Shown: piece by piece, positions 1 through 5,713 of the stretch
How the letters are laid out: each line of letters opens with the position of its first letter
Position numbering within the stretch: position 1 is the first letter of the stretch
Assembly (NCBI GenBank): GCA_022729835.1
Contig: DZBC01000132.1
Span: forward strand, 1 to 6,111
Source: Sulfuricurvum sp.
GTDB taxonomy: Bacteria > Campylobacterota > Campylobacteria > Campylobacterales > Sulfurimonadaceae
Length of the DNA: 6,111 nt
Reading direction: 5' to 3'
Translations under genes and position numbers: made by a program
Notes under the pieces: model-generated
Database searches by the model: none
Told to the model about the DNA's origin: nothing
The model's input: only the letters and a program-made list of their open reading frames with translations

Positions 1-1218
1 CAAGAGAGCCGCACGCTTCTTCAGTCGCTCAGCGATCAGGTGGTCAATACGGTGCTTTGGAGCAACTACGCCCAATCACTGTGTGTTTCGCGTGACGCCA
101 TCCGCAGCCGTCTCTATCCCGACTACTTTGTACGTACAATCGAGACGCTGGAACGAGAATTGGAGCTGTTTAAGCGAAAGGATTTTTATATTCCCAAAAA
201 CGAAAATCTGCGCGAGATTATGAGCGCTGAGGGTGCCATCGTCCGCCCCGTACTCTCCTCACTGCTCAGCTATACGAAGATCTTTCTCAAAAAAGTCCTG
301 CTGCGCACCGCTTTGATCGATGAGCCTTTTGCGGTGGACTATCTTTTCAAGTATTTTCCAAAATCCCTCGCCAGTGTCTATGATCATGAGATCAAGAGCC
401 ATCCGCTGCGCCGCGAAATCATTGCTACCATGATTGCCAACACCCTCATCGACCGTCAGGGCAGCAGCTTTATTGCCGATTATCACAAGCTTGGTGAAGC
501 ACGTTTTTTGGTCAAAATCAAATCTTATCTAATCTGCAACCGTCTCTTCGATGCCAACAACATCCGTTTCGAGCTCTACCGCAACGACTACCTCATCGAT
601 ACCGCCACACAATACCAACTGCTCAGCGATATCGAGCATGTACTTAACTTCTCTACCCGCTGGATGGTCAAACACCTCGACAGAACCCACATCGACGCCG
701 CTCATCTGCTTGACTACAAAGCCCCGCTCTTTGAGCTACTGCACACCATCACCGCCAAAAATCCCCGTACCATTATCGAAGGCAATGAGCGTTTCAACGA
801 CTTTTTCACCCATCTTGACTATCTACGTTTTGCCATCATCACCATCATCATCAAGGAGGAGAGCCACCACGACTACCAAAACGTCGGCACCCTCTTTTTC
901 AAAACCGTAGACACCTTCTCGATCCTACCAATCCTATCCGCGCTTGACACTCTGCGCATCACCCACGAAGACGACCGCACCCTAAGACGCCAACTGATCC
1001 AGTTTATCGAGCAGATCGTGGTCGCTTACACCAAAAAGATTCTGGCATTTCAGCGTACAGGAGAAGAAGCATCAGAAGCCTTTGCCAACTACATCGCCAA
1101 CGATGCTGAGGCGTTTGGGGAGATTCAAAGTGCTCTTGAGCACTTTTTGACGCAAGATCACGCCGATATCAAAAGTATCACCGTGGTTGTCAATCGGCTA
1201 CTCAGCGCCGTCATTTAG
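1..1218 (+). CDS. NAD-specific glutamate dehydrogenase, large type, C-terminal part (5' end outside window)
   Basis: The reading frame is open from the first base and ends at TAG 1216-1218, giving 405 visible residues. The GTG at 40 is internal, because the frame continues upstream of it. Large bacterial NAD-GDHs oxidise glutamate to 2-oxoglutarate and ammonia with NAD+ in the cytoplasm, and usually exceed 1000 residues. The visible part is the helical region that follows the catalytic domain. The best marks are HPLRREIIAT at visible residues about 134-143, followed by IANTLIDRQG, and the RPVLSSLLSYTK segment at about 82-93; both correspond to conserved blocks of this family. Nucleotide-binding and catalytic residues lie upstream and cannot be checked. 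The gene converges on gltX across 13 bases with no terminator hairpin. It could only be another protein if the missing N-terminus were unusual. The family is firm; the symbol (gdhB in some genomes) is left blank because naming varies. Confidence 0.88.
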   Translation, partial: QESRTLLQSLSDQVVNTVLWSNYAQSLCVSRDAIRSRLYPDYFVRTIETLERELELFKRKDFYIPKNENLREIMSAEGAIVRPVLSSLLSYTKIFLKKVLLRTALIDEPFAVDYLFKYFPKSLASVYDHEIKSHPLRREIIATMIANTLIDRQGSSFIADYHKLGEARFLVKIKSYLICNRLFDANNIRFELYRNDYLIDTATQYQLLSDIEHVLNFSTRWMVKHLDRTHIDAAHLLDYKAPLFELLHTITAKNPRTIIEGNERFNDFFTHLDYLRFAIITIIIKEESHHDYQNVGTLFFKTVDTFSILPILSALDTLRITHEDDRTLRRQLIQFIEQIVVAYTKKILAFQRTGEEASEAFANYIANDAEAFGEIQSALEHFLTQDHADIKSITVVVNRLLSAVI

Positions 1219-1230
1219 CTTACATGTAAG
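1219..1230. repeat. Palindrome CTTACATGTAAG filling a convergent gap (copy 1)
   Basis: This is a perfect 12-base palindrome beginning right after the glutamate dehydrogenase stop codon and ending one base before the gltX stop codon (complement of 1232-1234). The flanks extend the symmetry: TTTAG at 1214-1218 mirrors CTAAA at 1232-1236, so both genes end in TTTAG next to the palindrome. The core TTACATGTAA (1220-1229) recurs at 2630-2639 and 2680-2689. No T-run follows, and the central arms leave almost no loop, so it is not an intrinsic terminator. The function is unknown. Confidence 0.75.
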
Positions 1231-1231
1231 C

Positions 1232-2620
1232 CTAAAGCATCTGCGTAATCGCCTTTTCGATTCGGCGCAGCGTCTCTTCTACGCCGATAATCGCCATCAC
1301 ACTATCAAGCCCCGGACCGCCCGGTTTGCCCAGCAGCGCCAGACGTAGTGGTTGGCCCAGCTTGCCAAAACCGATCTCCATCTCTCCTACCAGCGCCTCC
1401 ATCACATGATGATAATCGGAGGGCAGATGCAGCTCCTGCGCTGAAGCCAAACGCACGGTAAAGAGCTCCAACACCTCTTTGGCTTCGCTTTTGAAAGTTT
1501 TGGCGGCGGCTTTTTCGTCATAGCTTTGCGGAGCATTGAGGATTTCGCGGATCAATGCGGCCATCTCGGCGACAGTTTTGCTACGTTCTTTGACCGCATC
1601 AAGTAAAATTTCGCGTTTATCATGCGAGCTCAAAAAGAGCTCAAAAGGCTCCAGTAGCTCGGCCAAATGCGCGTTGGGCGTGTTTTTGATGTAGTGGGCA
1701 TTGAGCCACTCAAGCTTTTCGGTATTATAGATCGAAGCCGATTTGTTGATATCGGAAGGATTAAACAGCGAAAGCATCTCCTCCATGCTAAAGAGTTCTT
1801 GATCGCCGTGACTCCACCCCAAACGCACCAGAAAATTGAGCAGCGCTTCAGGCAGATAGCCCATCTCGCGGTACATCATCACATCGGTCGCGCCGTCACG
1901 CTTTGAGAGCTTTTTGCCCTCAGCGTTGTGGATCATCGGCACATGATAAAACTCGGGAATCTTAAATCCAAGTGCCTCATACACCACCATCTGCTTGGGC
2001 GTATTGGAGAGATGGTCATCTCCGCGAATCACCGTCGTTACCCCCATAAGCGCGTCATCGACGGCCACGACAAAGTTGTACGTCGGGCTGCCGTCGCTGC
2101 GTGCGATAATGAAGTCATCAAGGATATCCTCGACCCGAAAATCGATACGCCCTTTGACACCGTCATGCACACTTAAAAGGCCGCTTTGGGGCGCTTTGAT
2201 GCGAATCACCGCTGCCACACCCTCAGGCGGCGTGCCAGTAAAATCACGGTAGCGCCCGTCATAACGCGGCCGCTCTTTGCGCGCACTCTGATCTTCGCGC
2301 AGAGCATCTAGCTCCTCTTTGGACATATAGCAGCGGTATGCTTTACCGCTTTGGAGTAGCTTCTCAATGTACTCTTTGTAGATATCCATACGGCGTGACT
2401 GATAGGTGATCTCCCCATCATGCGCCAGTCCGACCCACTTAAACGCTTCGACAATCGCCAGCGCCGCCTCTTCATTGTTGCGCGCCATATCGGTATCTTC
2501 GATGCGCAGCAAAAAAGTACCTTTGTTGCGCTTGGCCCAAAGATAACTAAAGAGCGCGGTGCGCAAGCCTCCGATGTGCAGATAACCCGTCGGGCTGGGC
2601 GCAAAGCGTGTAACAACCAT
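1232..2620 (-). CDS. gltX: Glutamate--tRNA ligase (GluRS, H. pylori GluRS1 type)
   Basis: This 462-residue class I aminoacyl-tRNA synthetase attaches glutamate to tRNA-Glu in the cytoplasm using ATP. The HIGH signature is present as HIGG at residues 15-18 within RFAPSPTGYLHIGG. The GDDHLSNTPKQ block is at 200-210, and the KMSKS loop reads KLSKR at 237-241. Length matches GluRS (about 460-470). The zinc-binding cysteine cluster of E. coli GluRS is absent: only one Cys (Cys97) lies in that region, followed by YMSKEELDALR. The sequence follows H. pylori GluRS1 closely. Campylobacterota usually carry a second GluRS acting on tRNA-Gln, not seen here. The ATG at 2620 is preceded by AAGGAAG at a good Shine-Dalgarno distance, and the protein starts at the usual MVVTRFAPSPTG, so the start is secure. 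The gene is divergent from the SurA-like gene across 78 bases and shares a mirrored leader with it. Confidence 0.97.
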   Translation of the reverse strand: MVVTRFAPSPTGYLHIGGLRTALFSYLWAKRNKGTFLLRIEDTDMARNNEEAALAIVEAFKWVGLAHDGEITYQSRRMDIYKEYIEKLLQSGKAYRCYMSKEELDALREDQSARKERPRYDGRYRDFTGTPPEGVAAVIRIKAPQSGLLSVHDGVKGRIDFRVEDILDDFIIARSDGSPTYNFVVAVDDALMGVTTVIRGDDHLSNTPKQMVVYEALGFKIPEFYHVPMIHNAEGKKLSKRDGATDVMMYREMGYLPEALLNFLVRLGWSHGDQELFSMEEMLSLFNPSDINKSASIYNTEKLEWLNAHYIKNTPNAHLAELLEPFELFLSSHDKREILLDAVKERSKTVAEMAALIREILNAPQSYDEKAAAKTFKSEAKEVLELFTVRLASAQELHLPSDYHHVMEALVGEMEIGFGKLGQPLRLALLGKPGGPGLDSVMAIIGVEETLRRIEKAITQML

Positions 2621-2628
2621 AACACTTC

Positions 2629-2640
2629 CTTACATGTAAA
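2629..2640 (-). repeat. TTACATGTAA palindrome in gltX leader (copy 2)
   Basis: The core TTACATGTAA is at 2630-2639. Read on the minus strand the site is TTTACATGTAAG, and its last bases run into the gltX Shine-Dalgarno (AAGGAAG). It begins just downstream of the position where a transcript from the minus-strand TAAAAT box would start, so it would occupy the first bases of the gltX mRNA. Confidence 0.75.
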
Positions 2641-2654
2641 GTGGGCGAATTTTA
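2641..2654 (-). promoter_or_regulatory. Putative gltX promoter (-10 box TAAAAT)
   Basis: On the minus strand TAAAAT is at 2654-2649, preceded by GG. The start codon at 2620 is 28 bases beyond the box. Transcription would begin about 2641-2643, giving a leader of roughly 20 bases holding the palindrome and Shine-Dalgarno. No convincing -35 box is seen; Campylobacterota sigma-70 promoters generally lack a strong one. Prediction only. Confidence 0.45.
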
Positions 2655-2663
2655 CCCTAACTG

Positions 2664-2672
2664 TTGTAAAAT
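2664..2672 (+). promoter_or_regulatory. Putative promoter of the SurA-like gene (-10 box TAAAAT)
   Basis: TTGTAAAAT lies here, with TAAAAT at 2667-2672 and TG immediately before it. The ATG at 2699 is 26 bases beyond the box, so transcription would begin about 2679 at the first base of TTTACATGTAAGGAG. This is the mirror image of the gltX promoter arrangement. No clear -35 box is seen. Prediction only. Confidence 0.45.
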
Positions 2673-2678
2673 GCCCCC

Positions 2679-2690
2679 TTTACATGTAAG
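2679..2690 (+). repeat. TTACATGTAA palindrome in leader of SurA-like gene (copy 3)
   Basis: The core TTACATGTAA is at 2680-2689 inside TTTACATGTAAGGAG. The distal bases merge into the Shine-Dalgarno AAGGAG (2688-2693), five bases before the ATG at 2699. It is an inverted copy of the gltX leader site with the same spacing to the start codon. Confidence 0.75.
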
Positions 2691-2698
2691 GAGAGGCT

Positions 2699-3526
2699 AT
2701 GAAAAAAGCAGTGCTATCAGCCGTATTGGCGGCAGCGCTTGGCGCACAGACCATCGGCGGCATCGCCGTTTTGGTCAAAGAAAAGGCGATCACGCTTTAT
2801 GATGTCGATCAGGAGATGCGCCAATCCAACCTCTCTCGGGAAAAAGCGATCGATGGGTTGATACGCAAAAAACTAGAACAGCTTGAGATCGAAGAGCGCG
2901 GGATCAAGGTCAGCCAAGAAGAGGTCTTTGAAGATATAAAAGCCATGGCTGCCCAAAACCAGATGAGCGTATCAGAACTCTACGATGCCATGCTGCGTGC
3001 GCGCGGACTCGACGCTGATAGCTTCAAAATGCGTATCGAAGAGAAGCTTCGTGGACAAAAGCTCTACAGCGCCATCGCCTTTTCAAAACTCTCTCCGCCC
3101 GAAGCTGCCGATGAAGAGGCCTATTACCAACAGCACATCGACGAATTTCGCTATCCACAAAGCTTCTCCCTGACGCTATACAGCGCCGCATCAGAGAAAA
3201 GCCTACAGGCAAAAATGCAAAATCCTATGCTCAATCTACCCGATGTGCATACCGAATCTGTGCAGATTGCACACACTCAGATCAATCCGCAACTCGCGCA
3301 ACTACTGCTCGCCACACCAGAGGGCAGCTTCACCCAAACCGTTCCTGCACCCAACAACGGCTACATGACTTTTTTCGTTGAACGCAAAAATGACCTACAG
3401 ACCTTGCCTCTTGAGCAGGTACGCGCACAAGTCAACAGCGCTTTGATGCAGGAGCGCCGAAATCTTGTACTGAATGAGTATTTCGAACGTCTACGCATGA
3501 ACGCCCAGATTGAGCGTCTGCGCTAA
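2699..3526 (+). CDS. Exported SurA-like chaperone / peptidyl-prolyl isomerase family protein (Cj1289-like)
   Basis: This 275-residue protein is probably periplasmic and likely helps outer-membrane proteins fold. A signal peptide is apparent: Lys2-Lys3, a hydrophobic stretch at about 4-16, and a likely cleavage after Ala16 (LGA-QT). The mature N-terminus GIAVLVKEKAITLYDVD (21-37) is the typical SurA/PpiC opening (short strand, then 'I(T/S)..D(V/I)'). A mostly helical SurA_N-type region runs to about 130. The region after YYQQHIDEFRYP (142-153) sits where a parvulin domain would be, but the usual landmarks (HILV-type strand, GGDLG loop) are not recognisable. Catalytic activity is therefore uncertain and a chaperone role is more likely. 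A C-terminal helix follows (239-275). It resembles C. jejuni Cj1289, which also lies next to a gltX. The start is supported by AAGGAG five bases upstream. The TAA overlaps the stop codon of the convergent chemoreceptor gene. Confidence 0.82.
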   Translation: MKKAVLSAVLAAALGAQTIGGIAVLVKEKAITLYDVDQEMRQSNLSREKAIDGLIRKKLEQLEIEERGIKVSQEEVFEDIKAMAAQNQMSVSELYDAMLRARGLDADSFKMRIEEKLRGQKLYSAIAFSKLSPPEAADEEAYYQQHIDEFRYPQSFSLTLYSAASEKSLQAKMQNPMLNLPDVHTESVQIAHTQINPQLAQLLLATPEGSFTQTVPAPNNGYMTFFVERKNDLQTLPLEQVRAQVNSALMQERRNLVLNEYFERLRMNAQIERLR

Positions 3527-5646
3527 GAGCGTATCAGCGCGCAAAGCTGCGCAAACACCTTCTGGCTTTCCACTTCAGCCTCCGCAAAAAGCTTACTGAT
3601 GGAATCAGCATGACCCACGCTATCTTGAGTCACCATCTCCATCGCTTTTTTGATCTTCTCATGCAAGAGGCGATGCGGCTCCTCTAAATGACGATAAGCC
3701 TCTTTCTTGCCAAAGGTCTCTCTACCTTCTGAACTATACCATCGTCCCAAATTGCACTCTGTATGACTTGAAAGCGTTGTGTTGGTGCGTCCTTCAAAGG
3801 CGGCAGCGTAAGCATTGTTTTTGAAGATCATATGATCGAGCTTGGCCATATTGGTAAAGAGTTCGTGAGCAATCTGCTCATTATCATGGCGAATGCTCTC
3901 GGCGTTGTCAATCATACGTGCCATAATCTCTTTAAACTCATCAAGCTTGTGCGCCGATGCATCGGTGTAACTCTCTACATGTTCGCTGTTTTCAAGCATC
4001 GAGAGGGCATTTTGCTTTAGCACACTGATATTTGCTTCGACTTCACTGGTCGCTTTTTGCGTCCGCTCGGCAAGCTTGCGCACCTCATCAGCCACCACCG
4101 CAAATCCGCGTCCATGCTCCCCGGCGCGCGCCGCTTCGATGGCCGCATTGAGTGCGAGCAAATTGGTCTGATCGGAGATATCTTTGATTAGGGAGATCAC
4201 TGTGTAGATCTCCTCAACATTCGCATTGACCTGCTCGGAATTAGATCTGGACTGATCAGTCATCTCTGAAATTTTGCCCATACTGGCGATAATTTCGTCG
4301 GTATGCTCATTGACCTGATCAATCACTTTGGCCGTTTTCTGATTGAGCTTATTGACCTCATTGACGGTCTCAATATTACCATTCATACTCACACGCAAAT
4401 CATTCGCATTTTCAATGGCGCCCTTAATCATGCCACCTGAAAGATTGAGCGTCATACGGTTTCGCCGCATCTCCACCTCAATGCTTGCCTGTGCCAGCTT
4501 GGCCTCATCAGCCTGCCTGCGCGCCTGCATCCCAATCACCTCTACCTTGTCCAAAAAGGTATTGAAGTGCGCCATCGCTTGGCCAATTTCGTCTTGCGCC
4601 TCGACTGTGACGCGACGGCTCATATCCGCATCTCCTTCAGAGAGCGACTTGGCTACCTGCGCCATCCGCTCGATCGGCTTCGCCACAGCCACCTGTATGA
4701 TAAACATCAGAAAAAAGAGGATCAGCATATCCATAGCCCCAATAATGACAAGCTGCTGCAGCAACGCCGACTTGGCTTGCTCAATGCTTGCGGCCACAAG
4801 AGAGAGCGGCTCTCCTACCACCGCATACCCGGCAACCGCACCGTTAAACCCGGTAATCGGTACGGTACTGACAAAATAACCCCCAAGAATCTGCGCACCT
4901 TTTTCAGGCTTGATCGCAGACAGAACCGATGCAAAGTTGCGATCAAGCATCTCCTCGTTAATAGCAAGCAGATAATCACCGTACGCCGGTGCCGAAGCGA
5001 GCTCTTTTGCTTCGGCACTTTCACTCTTTTTGAGCAACACGGCCATATCAAATCCCCGCTTGGCTTTGGCATCGCTAACGATCGAATTGAGCCCCTGGAT
5101 AAACTCGACCGATCCTAAATACTGCCCACCCTCCATCACTGGAGCAAGACCGCGAAGCACCAGCCCCGCCACCCCGACCTCAGTCGTGACAAAAGGCTTT
5201 TTCGTCCGTTTGAGCTCATTAATGCTGTGACGAAAACCGCTGAGGTCATCGCCAAATTTGTTGGGGCTCCATGCACGCAAGAAGCTATGTACCCGCGCGT
5301 CGTGGAGGTGGATTTTCACGTTTTGATACTTAGTGGCACGCTTGAATTCGTCTGAAATTCGCGTGATACCGTCAATGGCCATTTGGCGGTCATTTTGCTT
5401 GAGCGCCTCGATAACAGAGAAGTTTTGGGCAATCATAATGGCATTGGTTAGGCCTACATCATTTTTGGCTTCGAAAGCATCCTCAAAAAAACTATTGAGT
5501 TCCTTGGCGCTCTGTTCATAAGTATGACGTTCGATATCAGCAATCGCACGAAAGTAATTAACCAAAATAATGACCAGTCCGATCAAAATTGAAGCAATCA
5601 GCGGAAGGTGTACTTTTTTGTGGATAGAGAGGTCTTGCAAGCGCAT
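3523..5646 (-). CDS. Methyl-accepting chemotaxis protein, transmembrane, with dCache-like sensor and C-terminal CZB domain
   Basis: This 707-residue inner-membrane chemoreceptor should signal through CheA/CheW. Segments in order: a short cytoplasmic N-terminus; TM1 at about 13-32; a periplasmic sensor at about 33-292, in which VGVAGLVLRGLAPV and GGQYLGSVEF (157-182) resemble the double-Cache (dCache_3-like) fold; TM2 at about 297-320; HAMP at about 318-372; and a coiled-coil signalling domain whose conserved hairpin tip is at about 487-529 (ISDQTNLLALNAAIEAARAG, then HGRGFAVVADEVRKLAERT). A chemoreceptor zinc-binding (CZB) domain follows at about 600-672, with candidate ligands His605, Cys631, His658 and His662. 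No C-terminal CheR-docking pentapeptide is seen (it ends in CALIRS). The ligand is unknown; CZB domains in other receptors bind zinc and are linked to hypochlorous acid sensing. The ATG at 5646 has AAGG seven bases upstream and gives a sensible membrane start. The gene is downstream of accC on the same strand across 67 bases. Confidence 0.93.
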   Translation of the reverse strand: MRLQDLSIHKKVHLPLIASILIGLVIILVNYFRAIADIERHTYEQSAKELNSFFEDAFEAKNDVGLTNAIMIAQNFSVIEALKQNDRQMAIDGITRISDEFKRATKYQNVKIHLHDARVHSFLRAWSPNKFGDDLSGFRHSINELKRTKKPFVTTEVGVAGLVLRGLAPVMEGGQYLGSVEFIQGLNSIVSDAKAKRGFDMAVLLKKSESAEAKELASAPAYGDYLLAINEEMLDRNFASVLSAIKPEKGAQILGGYFVSTVPITGFNGAVAGYAVVGEPLSLVAASIEQAKSALLQQLVIIGAMDMLILFFLMFIIQVAVAKPIERMAQVAKSLSEGDADMSRRVTVEAQDEIGQAMAHFNTFLDKVEVIGMQARRQADEAKLAQASIEVEMRRNRMTLNLSGGMIKGAIENANDLRVSMNGNIETVNEVNKLNQKTAKVIDQVNEHTDEIIASMGKISEMTDQSRSNSEQVNANVEEIYTVISLIKDISDQTNLLALNAAIEAARAGEHGRGFAVVADEVRKLAERTQKATSEVEANISVLKQNALSMLENSEHVESYTDASAHKLDEFKEIMARMIDNAESIRHDNEQIAHELFTNMAKLDHMIFKNNAYAAAFEGRTNTTLSSHTECNLGRWYSSEGRETFGKKEAYRHLEEPHRLLHEKIKKAMEMVTQDSVGHADSISKLFAEAEVESQKVFAQLCALIRS

Positions 5647-5650
5647 AGCT

Positions 5651-5700
5651 AAGCCTTAATTTTGGTGTCCTAATAGATTAATAGTACACCAAAACGGCTT
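5651..5700 (-). promoter_or_regulatory. Imperfect inverted repeat in chemoreceptor leader, overlapping its Shine-Dalgarno
   Basis: The outer arms are AAGCC (5651-5655) and GGCTT (5696-5700). The inner arms are TTTTGGTGT (5660-5668) and ACACCAAAA (5686-5694), around a 17-base AT-rich loop. The outer arm next to the gene includes part of the AAGG Shine-Dalgarno (complement of 5654-5657), so in an accC read-through transcript the hairpin could hide the ribosome site. Alternatively, the centre holds a minus-strand TATTAA (5683-5678) that could be a -10 box, with the TTTTGGTGT half-sites flanking it like an operator. The loop also has two TAATAG copies eight bases apart (5671 and 5679). No T-run follows on the minus strand, so a terminator for accC is unlikely. 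Confidence 0.5.
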
Positions 5701-5713
5701 AAACGGTTTTTAC

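Larger units (their letters stand above)
2627..2692. repeat. Long near-perfect inverted repeat covering both divergent promoters
   Basis: The left arm (2627-2655) and right arm (2666-2692) are reverse complements apart from one mismatch and a two-base insertion (GA, 2647-2648). A 10-base spacer (2656-2665) separates them. Each arm, read outward, has GTAAAAT, then GCCCAC or GCCCCC, then TTTACATGTAAGGA, then six bases, then ATG. The gltX and SurA-like genes are therefore preceded by near-identical leaders facing away from each other. This looks like a duplicated and inverted promoter-leader unit, or two copies of a common leader kept similar. Cruciform extrusion is possible in principle. The match is read directly from the sequence; any function is inference. 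Confidence 0.8.

Noticed and set aside
834..853. CATCATC/CATCATCATCA near-repeat
   Set aside because: It encodes an Ile-rich stretch in the glutamate dehydrogenase frame and is too short and in frame to be a distinct repeat element.
551..910. Ser/Thr/Pro-rich 119-residue open frame
   Set aside because: It is an out-of-frame reading of the C-rich glutamate dehydrogenase codons; the composition is an artefact of that shift.
40..1218. GTG at 40 as the start of a 392-residue gene
   Set aside because: The frame is open to the window edge and the upstream residues fit the same glutamate dehydrogenase domain. The product also matches only the C-terminal part of a much larger family.
3974..3985. 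CTACATGTTC resembling the TTACATGTAA palindrome
   Set aside because: It lies within the chemoreceptor coding sequence and lacks the symmetric ends, so it is not counted as a fourth copy.
4343..5118. Long plus-strand open frames (178 and 183 residues) opposite the chemoreceptor
   Set aside because: They lie antisense to a clear chemoreceptor, show low-complexity or Arg/His-rich composition typical of shadow frames, and match no family I recognise.
5651..5713. Intrinsic terminator of accC
   Set aside because: On the minus strand the hairpin is followed by AGCTATG and not a T-run, and its outer arm runs into the next gene's ribosome-binding site.
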